From Coprousia sp963931435 (GTDB lineage Bacteria > Actinomycetota > Coriobacteriia > Coriobacteriales > Coriobacteriaceae), in NCBI GenBank assembly GCA_963931435.1, contig OZ007012.1:1922001-1986000 (forward strand): a stretch of 64,000 nucleotides of DNA, written 5' to 3'. This document shows positions 1 to 7,439 of this stretch, piece after piece (positions within the stretch are counted from its first letter, which is position 1; the number at the start of each line of letters is the position of its first letter). The notes below the pieces were generated by a model. That model was not told the DNA's origin, did not search any database, and worked only from the letters and a program-made list of their open reading frames with translations. The position numbers were made by a program, and so were the translations under genes.

Positions 1-621
1 GAAAAGGCGGCACGCCCGCGTGGACCAGGCGAGCTTCTCGATATCGAACAGCTGCGTGCGGCTCGCGTTGGAGTAGTCGCAGCGGAACTCCGCGCCGTGC
101 GTGAGAGTCCACACCACCCAGGAGTCCACGGTACCCAGGCGCAGATCGCCGGCGCGCGCCGCCTCGGCGGCCTCCGGCACGTGCCGCATGATCCAGGCCA
201 TCTTGGCGGCCGGGTAGTAGGGCGAGAGCGCCAGCCCCGTGCGCTCGCGAATGATCTCGGGCGCGCCCTCGATGCCGGCGATGGCATCGCAGATGTCCTG
301 CGCGCGCGAGCACTGCCACACGACCGCGTCGCAGATCGGCACGCCCGTGCGGGCGTTCCAGGCGACGGTGGTCTCACGCTGGTTGGAGATGCCGATGCCG
401 GCCACCTCGGCCGGGTCGACGCCCTGTTCCTCCACGACGGCGCGCGCCACAGCGACCACGTTGGCGGCGATCTCGGCCGGGTCGTGGCTCACCCACCCGC
501 GCTCGTCCACCTTCTGCTCGTGACTGCGGTCGGCGCGATGGACGAGCCGGCCCTCCTCATCGACGAGCAGGGCCTTGGTGCCCTGCGTGGACTGGTCGAT
601 GCCGATGATGTAGCGACCCAT
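1..621 (-). CDS. FGGY-family carbohydrate kinase, N-terminal part (runs off window)
   Basis: Sugar or polyol kinase of the FGGY family, which phosphorylates its substrate with ATP in the cytoplasm. Only the first 207 codons are present. The start (619-621) is set by an upstream GAGGAGG ribosome binding site. The phosphate-binding motif near residues 7-14 reads GIDQSTQGTK, followed by GWVSHDP, the glycerol-kinase-like ISNQRETT and VVWQCSRAQ blocks, then GTVDSWVVW and NASRTQLFD. The N-terminal half is closest to glycerol kinase in motif pattern, but the neighbours (split transketolase, fucose-isomerase-family protein, apiosidase-like hydrolase) suggest a ketopentose kinase such as D-apulose kinase. 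The family assignment is strong; the substrate is inference. Confidence 0.85.
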   Translation of the reverse strand, partial: MGRYIIGIDQSTQGTKALLVDEEGRLVHRADRSHEQKVDERGWVSHDPAEIAANVVAVARAVVEEQGVDPAEVAGIGISNQRETTVAWNARTGVPICDAVVWQCSRAQDICDAIAGIEGAPEIIRERTGLALSPYYPAAKMAWIMRHVPEAAEAARAGDLRLGTVDSWVVWTLTHGAEFRCDYSNASRTQLFDIEKLAWSTRACRLF

Positions 622-653
622 GGCGCCTCCTCGGTTGATGGTATGGGTCATAT

Positions 654-702
654 GGGGACGGGGTCGCTTTGACCCATTCGGGTCAGGACGGTCCTGTCCC
701 CC
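654..702. repeat. REP-like nested palindrome between transketolase and kinase genes
   Basis: Between the stop of the transketolase C-subunit gene and the kinase start lies a nested palindrome: GGGGAC (654-659) pairs with GTCCCC (696-701), with inner stems GGGTC/GACCC (661-675) and AGGAC/GTCCT (685-695). There is no T-run, so it is more like an intergenic repetitive palindrome or mRNA processing/stabilising hairpin than a classic terminator. Confidence 0.45.
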
Positions 703-712
703 ACACGAGTCA

Positions 713-1657
713 TTACTTGCGCGCGGTCGCGGCGCGGGCCGCCTCGGCGATGCCCTCAGCGTTGAGACCGTAGTGGTCGAAGACCTCAGGCGAGGTGCCC
801 GTCACCACGGGGGCGTCGGGCAGGGTGAGGCAACGCACCGGGCAGGGGCACTCCTCGCCCACCACCTGCGCCACCATGGAGCCCAAGCCGCCGGTGGGCG
901 CGTGCTCCTCGACCGTCACCACGGCGCCGCAGGTGCGCGCGGCCTCCACAACGGCGGCGCGGTCGAGCGGCTTCACGCAGTACATGTCGATGACCGTGGC
1001 CTCCACGCCCTCGGCCGCGAGCAGCTCGGCGGCGTCGAGCGCGGGGCGCACCATCTCGCCACACGCGATGATGGACACGTCGCCGCCGCGGCGGACCCAC
1101 GTGGCGCGGTCCATCTCGAAGGGGCAGTCCTCGGCCGTGTAGACGTCGGCCACGGCGTTGCGGCCCACGCGGATGTAGGCGCACTGGGTGTCGGCGAGCA
1201 GGGCCTCGGCGAGCTTCTTGGACTGCCACTCGTCGGAGGGCAGGTAGACGCGCATGCCCGGGATGGCGGCCATGGCGGCGATGTCCTGCGCGGAGTGGTG
1301 GCTCATGCCGAGCGCGCCGTAGGAGACGCCGCCCGAGACGCCGAGCAGCTTGACGTTGGTGCGCGAGTAGGCGCAGTCGACCTTGGTCTGCTCATAGCTG
1401 CGTGTGGTGATAAAGCACGCCGGGCTCGCGACCCAGGGCTTCTTGCCGCACGCGGCCATGCCGGCGGCCATGCCCACGGCGTCCTGCTCGGCGATGCCGG
1501 CCTCAACGGCCTGCGCGGGGTAGGTCTCGAAAAACGGCGTCATGGACGCGGAACCGCGCGAATCGGAGCACACCACCACGACGTCGCGGTCGCCCGAAGC
1601 GGCATGCTCCATGAGCACCTCGCAGATGACCTGCTTGTTGGCTTTCGTCTTCGCCAT
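713..1657 (-). CDS. Transketolase C-terminal subunit (AptB-like candidate)
   Basis: A 314-residue protein with the pyrimidine-binding and C-terminal domains of a two-subunit transketolase. The catalytic glutamate sits at about residue 57 in GIAEQDAVG. A GGVSYGALGMSHHSAQD block and the C-terminal fold (MYCVKPLD, VEEHAPTGGLGS) follow. It starts 3 bp after the stop of the N-terminal subunit gene, so the two are cotranscribed and surely form one ThDP enzyme. Split transketolases act in housekeeping pentose phosphate metabolism, but also in special sugar pathways such as apulose-4-phosphate transketolase (AptA/AptB). The gene cluster favours the latter here, which is inference. Confidence 0.9.
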   Translation of the reverse strand: MAKTKANKQVICEVLMEHAASGDRDVVVVCSDSRGSASMTPFFETYPAQAVEAGIAEQDAVGMAAGMAACGKKPWVASPACFITTRSYEQTKVDCAYSRTNVKLLGVSGGVSYGALGMSHHSAQDIAAMAAIPGMRVYLPSDEWQSKKLAEALLADTQCAYIRVGRNAVADVYTAEDCPFEMDRATWVRRGGDVSIIACGEMVRPALDAAELLAAEGVEATVIDMYCVKPLDRAAVVEAARTCGAVVTVEEHAPTGGLGSMVAQVVGEECPCPVRCLTLPDAPVVTGTSPEVFDHYGLNAEGIAEAARAATARK

Positions 1658-1660
1658 CGT

Positions 1661-2668
1661 TTAAGCCTCCTTCGCGCACGCGCACGCGGCAGCCGGAGCG
1701 TCCGCGGCGGCGGGGTTGACGGGATGATCGGCCGCAGGCGCCGGCGCGGCGGCACCCGAGCCGCCGGCGAGCGCCGCCACGGGGGCCGCGGCACCGGCGC
1801 GCTCGACCGAGAAGTCGAGCTCGGGCACGTAGGCCTCGCCCGCCGCCGCGGCCGCGGCGTGCGCCGCGAGGTCCGCCGTGATCTGCGCGTACTCCTCGTC
1901 ATTGGGCAGATGGTGGTGCCAGCTCGCCTTGTTCTCCATGACGGGCGAACCCAGACCCTTCACCGTGTCCATGATGATCGCGGTGGGACGCCCCTTGGTG
2001 GCGGCTGCCTCGGCGAACGCCGCCTCAAGCGCGGCGAGGTCGTTGCCGTTCACGCACACGGTGTGCCACCCGAAGGCGGCCCAGCGCTCCTCCTGGCTGT
2101 CGGCGTGCATGACGTCCTCGGTGTTGCCGCTGATCTGCAGATGGTTGCGGTCGATCACGGCGCAGAGGTTGTCGAGCCCGTAGGTCGCGCCCGCCATGGC
2201 GGCCTCCCAGATGGAGCCCTCAGCGAGCTCGCCGTCGCCCATGACCACATACGTGCGGTACGCGCGGCCGTCCATCTTGGCGGCAAGCGCCATGCCCACA
2301 CCTACGGGAAGCCCGTGTCCGAGCGAGCCCGAGTTCATCTCGATGCCGGGCAGCTTGTTGTTGGGATGGCCGATGTAGGGGCTCCCGAACTTGGAGAAGC
2401 GCGCCTTCACGTCATCGAGGTCGAGGTACCCATAGTGGCAGAGCACCGCGTAGTACGCCTCCATGGCATGGCCCTTGGAGAGCAGGAAGCGGTCGCGGTC
2501 GGGGTCCTCGAGCTTGTCGGGCCCCACGTTCATGATCTTGCCGTAGAGCAGCATGAGCGCGTCGGTCACGCTCATGTCGCCGCCGATATGCCCGCCGCCG
2601 CCCGCGACGATGATGTCGACGGCGTCTTGGCGCAGCTGCCAGCGCAGCTGCTCGAAGTTCTCAGTCAT
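1661..2668 (-). CDS. Transketolase N-terminal subunit (AptA-like candidate)
   Basis: A 335-residue ThDP-binding half of a split transketolase. The start chosen is the ATG at 2666-2668 (MTENFEQLRW), because upstream in-frame codons lack family similarity. Visible motifs are SKGHAMEAYY, GSLGHGLPVG and the ThDP motif GDGELAEGSIWEAA. The core ends near residue 275 and is followed by about 55 residues rich in Ala and Pro ending in CACAKEA, which is unusual for this family and probably a flexible tail. It pairs with the downstream C-terminal subunit. Together they would move a two-carbon glycolaldehyde unit between phosphosugars; for an apulose-4-phosphate enzyme the products are DHAP and xylulose 5-phosphate. 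Confidence 0.9.
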   Translation of the reverse strand: MTENFEQLRWQLRQDAVDIIVAGGGGHIGGDMSVTDALMLLYGKIMNVGPDKLEDPDRDRFLLSKGHAMEAYYAVLCHYGYLDLDDVKARFSKFGSPYIGHPNNKLPGIEMNSGSLGHGLPVGVGMALAAKMDGRAYRTYVVMGDGELAEGSIWEAAMAGATYGLDNLCAVIDRNHLQISGNTEDVMHADSQEERWAAFGWHTVCVNGNDLAALEAAFAEAAATKGRPTAIIMDTVKGLGSPVMENKASWHHHLPNDEEYAQITADLAAHAAAAAAGEAYVPELDFSVERAGAAAPVAALAGGSGAAAPAPAADHPVNPAAADAPAAACACAKEA

Positions 2669-2728
2669 CTCAGTCCAATCTCGTATGCGTTGCATCAACC
2701 TGAGCGTGTTCGAGGTGCCTCGGGCGCG

Positions 2729-4129
2729 TTACTCGCCGCGGAGGTACGCGCGGACGTCCTCCTCGATGGGGTCGTACAGATCCGGCGCGATGCCCAGGTA
2801 CTTGCAGGCCTCGTAGAGCACCGGCACCACGTTGGCGTGAATCGCCACGCAGTGGTGGATGTAGGGGCCCTCGACGATCTTCGCCTCGAGGCGCTTCAGG
2901 TTCTCGACCTCGACCCAGAGATAAGTGCCCATGCCCTTGGGGCCGTCGATGCCGCGGGCGTTGCCCAGAAGCAGCGAGTACTCGCCGTTGTCGCCGTCGA
3001 AGCGCGCAAGGGTGAGCTCGCCGTGCTTGGCCTCGGCCGTGAGCGCACCGGGATGGTCGAACGCGAGCGGATAGGTGAGGCGCGGCTTCTCGCAGGCCAC
3101 CGAGCACGGCCAGGGGCCGCAGTGCTGCAGAAGCTCGCCGTTCTCGTTGTCCGGGTGACGCACGGTCCAGTCGGCGAACATGCCACGATGACGGCCGAGG
3201 TCGGCCGCCTCCACCATGAGCGCGGTGATGGCGCCGTGGATGTCGGTCTCGCACACGATGGGGATGCCCATCTCGTTCAGGATCGCGTTGGCCGCGCACG
3301 GCATGATGCCGAGCTCCGCCTGCAGCGCGTTCCAGCATTGGATGGCGCCGGCGTTGCAGCCGTACTTGTCGATGAGCGCCTTCATGCCGTTGGCGAGCGC
3401 CGCCACGGACTTCGTCTGCTCGTCGGTGATCTCGTTGGTGAAGTGCTCCGCGATGTAGGCGAGGGTCTCGGCCATGCCCGTCTCGTTGGCACGGGCGTCG
3501 CGCACCGCCTGCATGAGCTCGGTCATGGGGATGGGCGACAGCTGGATGTTGAACTTCTCGAGCAGCTCGCCCTCGTTGCACATGGTGGACCAGAAGTCGA
3601 AGGGACGCGTGGACATCTGCAGGATGCGCGTGTGGCGGAAGACCTTCACCACGTTGCACACCGCGAGGAAGTCCCACACGCCGCGCTCAAACTCGGGATC
3701 GGTGAGACGGCAGTTGGTCATGTAGGTGAACGGCACCTGGAAGCGGCGCAGCACCTTGCCCGTGGCGAAAAGGCCGCACTGCGAGTCGCGCAGGCGCGTG
3801 CCGTCCGGCTCGGGGCGCTCATCGCGCGGGCCCCACAGAAGCACCGGCTTGCCCAGCTCGCGCGCCAGACGGGCGCACAGGTACTCGGTGCCGAAGTTCG
3901 CGTGCATGAGCATGATGCCGTCGACGCCCTCGGCGCGGAACTTGTCCAAGATGGGTTGCACGTGGCTGTCGTCGAACAGCAGCCCCTCGTCGTTGATGTC
4001 GTCGATGTCGACGAAATCCACGCCCAGCTCGCGCAGACGGTCCGCCGCGAGGCCGCGGTACTTAATAGCATCGGGAGCGCTGAAGATGCTGCGGCGCGTG
4101 GGCACGAAACCAAGCTTGACCTTGTCCAT
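2729..4129 (-). CDS. L-fucose/L-arabinose isomerase-family protein
   Basis: A 466-residue cytoplasmic sugar isomerase-like protein. It shows an N-terminal Rossmann-type region (GFVPTRRSIFSAP), a DFWSTMCNEGE segment, a probable metal-binding block with Glu and Asp in IVCETDIHGA, and a C-terminal EGPYIHH motif typical of the fucose isomerase family (metal-dependent aldose-ketose isomerases). It is shorter than FucI (about 590). It lies 60 bp upstream of the split transketolase genes. In a D-apiose pathway this would be the candidate aldose-to-ketose isomerase making D-apulose, although characterised apiose isomerases should be compared before accepting that. An alternative is isomerisation of another pentose or deoxysugar. 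Confidence 0.8.
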   Translation of the reverse strand: MDKVKLGFVPTRRSIFSAPDAIKYRGLAADRLRELGVDFVDIDDINDEGLLFDDSHVQPILDKFRAEGVDGIMLMHANFGTEYLCARLARELGKPVLLWGPRDERPEPDGTRLRDSQCGLFATGKVLRRFQVPFTYMTNCRLTDPEFERGVWDFLAVCNVVKVFRHTRILQMSTRPFDFWSTMCNEGELLEKFNIQLSPIPMTELMQAVRDARANETGMAETLAYIAEHFTNEITDEQTKSVAALANGMKALIDKYGCNAGAIQCWNALQAELGIMPCAANAILNEMGIPIVCETDIHGAITALMVEAADLGRHRGMFADWTVRHPDNENGELLQHCGPWPCSVACEKPRLTYPLAFDHPGALTAEAKHGELTLARFDGDNGEYSLLLGNARGIDGPKGMGTYLWVEVENLKRLEAKIVEGPYIHHCVAIHANVVPVLYEACKYLGIAPDLYDPIEEDVRAYLRGE

Positions 4130-4160
4130 GGAACCTTCCTCTCTCGTGAGGGCATACGCC

Positions 4161-4200
4161 TTATATGTTTACTAAATGTTTTACTCCACCGTTTAATCCT
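4161..4200. promoter_or_regulatory. AT-rich candidate LacI operator upstream of the isomerase gene
   Basis: This AT-rich block about 35-70 bp upstream of the isomerase start contains AAATGTTT at 4174-4181 and GTTTAA at 4191-4196. The 8-mer AAATGTTT also occurs before the alpha/beta hydrolase gene (8984-8991) and before the second LacI gene (11147-11154), so a local LacI regulator may use it. Binding itself is inferred. Confidence 0.4.
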
Positions 4201-4259
4201 ACAACAGACCTATATGGCAAACGGTGGTGAAACGGCGGTAAACGGTATGGAAACAAGCT

Positions 4260-4360
4260 GCCCCGCAGCCGCAAGGCCGCGGGGCATGTGCAAAGGGGGA
4301 CCGTGTTGCAGCCCTCGGTCCGCGCAGCCCGCACATAAGGGGGGACATCCGGGCTGCGCG
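4260..4360 (-). terminator. Two consecutive strong hairpins between EIIC and isomerase genes
   Basis: Two hairpins lie downstream of the EIIC stop. The first (4321-4331 pairing with 4350-4360) has an 11-bp perfect stem CGCGCAGCCCG. The second (4260-4285) has a GCCCCGC/GCGGGGC stem extended by GCC/GGC with a GCAA tetraloop. On the minus strand no clean U-run follows either one. They may be a weak or factor-aided terminator, or processing hairpins separating transporter and catabolic parts of the operon. Confidence 0.45.
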
Positions 4361-4407
4361 AGAACCTGGGGTACAGGCGGACGAGCCGCCACGCGGGAAG
4401 AAAGCCC

Positions 4408-5688
4408 TTACGCCTCAGCGGCCTCCGCGGCGCGCGCCTCGGCCTCCTCCTTCAGCGCCTGCTTGTCAGCGATGCGCACGAAGGGGATGAAGAGCAGGGC
4501 GATGGCCAGGATGGAGGCGACCACGATGATCACCAGGCCGATACCGCCGGTGAAGAAGTTGCTGATGGGCAGCGGCACCACGAAGGGCATGGAGATGGTG
4601 GGGTTGAAGGAGTTGCCCAGACCAAGGTAGAAGCCCACGAAGGCGCACAGCCACGCCACCGGCTTGAGCAGGATGTAGGGGATGAACATGTAGGGGTTCA
4701 TCGCGATGGGCGTACCGAACATGATGGGCTCGGAGATGTTGAAGATGGCGGGCACGAGCGCGACGCGGGAGAGCGCCTTGTAGCGCTCGGACTTCGCGGT
4801 GAGCAGCGCCAGCTCCATGCCGAGGGCGTCAGAGGAGCCGATGGAGAACAGGATGATGAACTGCAGGTACGGAAGCGGCTCACCCGCAAGGAAGGCCTCG
4901 GTGTTGGCAAGGCCGCACGCGGCGATCACGGGCATGTAAACGCTCATGAGGACGCTGGGATGGATGCCGAAGAAGAACAGCACGTTGCACAGGGTGAAGT
5001 AGATGAGCACGGCCGCCGGCGAGGAGCCCAGGCCCATGATGGGCGCGGAGACGATGGCGTTCACCGCGGTGTAGATATCGCCCCACTCGGTGAGGGTCAT
5101 GCCCCACTTGAGCAGCGTGAAGCCGGTGAAGATGACGATGGCGCACAGCATCGGCGACAGCGAGTCGGACACGAACTGCGGAACGCTATCGGGCAAGGGC
5201 AGCGCGATGTGCTTCATGAGGAAGTGCAACAGCGCGGGCACCGCGAGCGCGACCACGAGGGCCACGAACAGACCATTGCTGCCCATGAACGACGTGGGGA
5301 GGAACGTCGCGCCCTCCTCGGTACGACCGAGCGGGATGAGCAGCAGCGCCACGCCGATCGACGCCACCACGGAGGCCATGCCCCTGTTGCCAAGGACCTT
5401 GCCATAGGAGTAGGAGACCGAGGCGCACATGTAGAGCGCGCCCAGGTTCATGGTCACCACGAGTACGTCGTTGATGACGGCGGCGATTCCGGTCGTGTTC
5501 AGGAAGTCCTGCAGCGGCGCGATGGGCAGACCCACCAAGATGGAGAGCAGCGCCACGCCGAGCGTCACCGGCATGGTGGACATCATGCCGGTCATCAGGC
5601 CTTGGACCACCTTGAACGAGGTGAATTTCTGTGCGACAGGGCCCACGTACTTCTCAAGGAAGCCCTGCATGGTATCGAGAGCGCTCAT
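4408..5688 (-). CDS. PTS EIIC sugar permease, lactose/cellobiose family (no EIIA/EIIB nearby)
   Basis: A 426-residue polytopic membrane protein with about ten hydrophobic segments. It resembles the lactose/cellobiose/chitobiose EIIC family: the FFGIHPSVL motif carries the conserved His, and FNISEPIMFGTPI corresponds to the family's INEP-type motif. It begins after a GAAAGGA site at 5688. EIIC proteins carry sugar across the membrane while EIIB phosphorylates it. No EIIA or EIIB gene is visible in the 64 kb, so partners are encoded elsewhere or transport is uncoupled from phosphorylation. The charged Ala/Glu-rich C-terminus is cytoplasmic. Substrate is probably the sugar or glycoside handled by the neighbouring hydrolase. 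Confidence 0.85.
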   Translation of the reverse strand: MSALDTMQGFLEKYVGPVAQKFTSFKVVQGLMTGMMSTMPVTLGVALLSILVGLPIAPLQDFLNTTGIAAVINDVLVVTMNLGALYMCASVSYSYGKVLGNRGMASVVASIGVALLLIPLGRTEEGATFLPTSFMGSNGLFVALVVALAVPALLHFLMKHIALPLPDSVPQFVSDSLSPMLCAIVIFTGFTLLKWGMTLTEWGDIYTAVNAIVSAPIMGLGSSPAAVLIYFTLCNVLFFFGIHPSVLMSVYMPVIAACGLANTEAFLAGEPLPYLQFIILFSIGSSDALGMELALLTAKSERYKALSRVALVPAIFNISEPIMFGTPIAMNPYMFIPYILLKPVAWLCAFVGFYLGLGNSFNPTISMPFVVPLPISNFFTGGIGLVIIVVASILAIALLFIPFVRIADKQALKEEAEARAAEAAEA

Positions 5689-5706
5689 GTCTCACCGATC
5701 CTTTCT

Positions 5707-5736
5707 CATACGTTCGAACCTCATGCGTTCGAACCT
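5707..5736. repeat. Tandem 15-bp repeat with TTCGAA cores upstream of EIIC
   Basis: Two adjacent copies of CATRCGTTCGAACCT (5707-5721 and 5722-5736, one base different) lie 19 bp upstream of the EIIC start. Each has a TTCGAA palindromic core. The position suggests a tandem operator or a leader element; the function is not known. Confidence 0.5.
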
Positions 5737-5788
5737 TCCTACCATTCGATGCGCGGGGCATTACGCGACTTGAGCCCCGCCCCGGACG

Positions 5789-7414
5789 CTACACGCGCTC
5801 GAGCACTGCGAGCCAGTCCCCCAGATCCGGCTTCTCGGGAAGCGTGAGGGTGCCCTCTTGGGCGCGAACCTCCTCCCCTTCTGCGTAGGTGCCTTCGCGC
5901 GGGTCGAACCAACGCGTCCGGTAGACAACGGCATCGTCGATACCGTCGATCTTGAGTGAGCGGCGCGCGGTGTCACCGTAGTAGGCGACGATGCGCGCGC
6001 GGTCCGCCGTCGCCGTGGCGAGCGGCGCCTTGTTGGCGAAAAGGTTGCCCCCATCGCCCGTGAGCAGAGGCGCGAGCTCCCAGAAGCGCACGTCCTCGTA
6101 GAAACGACGCATGTATCCCATCTGCGTGGCGCCGGGCGCATCCACGGCCTCGGCCCACGTGACGTTGAAGCGGTTGAAGATGGCGAAGAAGGGGTTCATC
6201 TCCTTCACCTTCTCCCATACGTTGTCCCAGATGCCCTGGGCGCCGTAGGTGAAGCCGCACCCGCCCAGCTGGATGGACATATACGCCACGCGGCGCAGCA
6301 GATCCGCCGTGCACAGGCGCGTGCCCATCTCCTCGAGCGTGGAACACATCTCATACATGGCCTCACCCTCGACGAAGGGCTTGCCCGGGTGCTTCGCGAA
6401 GAAGTCCGCGTAGTCCTCGGCCGTGATGAGGTAGTCGCCGTGCCCGGCCTGGTTCAAGGTGAAGTCGAACCAGTCCTCGTCCTGGTAGTAATCCGGGAAG
6501 GGACGCTCGTTGGTGTAGTGCGCGGTCTGCAGCGTGCCGTAGCCGTCGCGCTGCTCGATCTCGAGGGCCACCTCGCGCCAGCGATCGACGTGGCGCTGGT
6601 GCACCTCGGGCGTGAGGTCGTAACCGGCGGTCTCGCCCGCGAGCGTCCAGACCATGGGCAGGGCGCCGTAGCGCGCCAGGATATAGCGCGCGAGGTGCTT
6701 CTGGTGCGCGATGCCGCCTTCCCGGTTGATGGCGAAGCACCACGCCTGCCCCAGCGCGTTCACCAGGCCGGCGTCGGCGATATAGGCCATGCGGCGGTCG
6801 AGTTCCTGCTGGTAGAAGGCCACGTTGGGGAGGTCACGCTCACCATGCTCGCCGGGGTGCGCGCCCTCAACCCAGAAATGGTTCACGCCCGGCCCCATGT
6901 CGGAGCGCAGATTGGTCTGGTAGACGGTGTAGCCCTGTGCCACGCGCTTGTCGACCATGCCGCGGAACTGGCTCTGCATGCCGGGATGGTTGGACTCGTC
7001 CCAGCGCTCGCCCCACGAGGCCTCCCAGTGCGTGTCACCCAACCAGAAGAACGGCGTGCCGTCCGCGTAGGTGAAGTAGCGTCCATTATCGGACACCTTG
7101 ATAAAGCCGTGCTGGTAGATGGCGAGGTCGCCCGCATAGGGCACCGCCTCAAGCGCACCGGTGCACCCGTTGAGCCCCGTGGCCTCGGGCGCCTCGAGCA
7201 CGTACGCCCAGGTGCCGAGCTCGGTGGGGGCGAACGATACGCGCCACACGTTGCCGCCGTCCCAATAGGCCTCGCGGCGGATGACACGTCCGGAAGGCGC
7301 CGTGAACGCCGCCCAGATCTCCACCTCCAGAAACGGGTTCACATAGGTGCCCGCCGCCTCGAAGGTGAGGATGCCGGCGCGCCATGTCTCGAACGTGGGA
7401 TTGGCAGAGGTCAT
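5789..7414 (-). CDS. Apiosidase-like glycoside hydrolase (DUF5060/DUF4038, GH140-type)
   Basis: A 541-residue protein without signal peptide, so probably cytoplasmic. Start at 7414 follows an excellent AAAGGAG site. Residues about 6-75 look like DUF5060 (beta-sandwich, GGNVWRVSFAPTELGTW). About 100-430 look like the DUF4038 TIM-barrel of GH140 (FFWLGDTHWE, GYTVYQTNLRSD, MVWTLAGE, KPFVEGEAMYE). About 445-541 resemble the collagen-binding-like domain often attached. The Glu in WTLAGE and the acidic FVEGE segment are candidate catalytic residues. Characterised GH140 enzymes release D-apiose from rhamnogalacturonan II. The cytoplasmic location suggests short imported glycosides as substrate. Family call is good; substrate is inference. 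Confidence 0.8.
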   Translation of the reverse strand: MTSANPTFETWRAGILTFEAAGTYVNPFLEVEIWAAFTAPSGRVIRREAYWDGGNVWRVSFAPTELGTWAYVLEAPEATGLNGCTGALEAVPYAGDLAIYQHGFIKVSDNGRYFTYADGTPFFWLGDTHWEASWGERWDESNHPGMQSQFRGMVDKRVAQGYTVYQTNLRSDMGPGVNHFWVEGAHPGEHGERDLPNVAFYQQELDRRMAYIADAGLVNALGQAWCFAINREGGIAHQKHLARYILARYGALPMVWTLAGETAGYDLTPEVHQRHVDRWREVALEIEQRDGYGTLQTAHYTNERPFPDYYQDEDWFDFTLNQAGHGDYLITAEDYADFFAKHPGKPFVEGEAMYEMCSTLEEMGTRLCTADLLRRVAYMSIQLGGCGFTYGAQGIWDNVWEKVKEMNPFFAIFNRFNVTWAEAVDAPGATQMGYMRRFYEDVRFWELAPLLTGDGGNLFANKAPLATATADRARIVAYYGDTARRSLKIDGIDDAVVYRTRWFDPREGTYAEGEEVRAQEGTLTLPEKPDLGDWLAVLERV

Positions 7415-7439
7415 GAGATGCTCCTTTCCAGGGTGCGGC

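Noticed and set aside
620..4630. A 1336-codon open frame on the plus strand opposite the isomerase and transketolase genes
   Set aside because: It is the GC-rich antisense shadow of clear minus-strand genes, with His/Arg/Val/Gly-rich composition and no family motifs.
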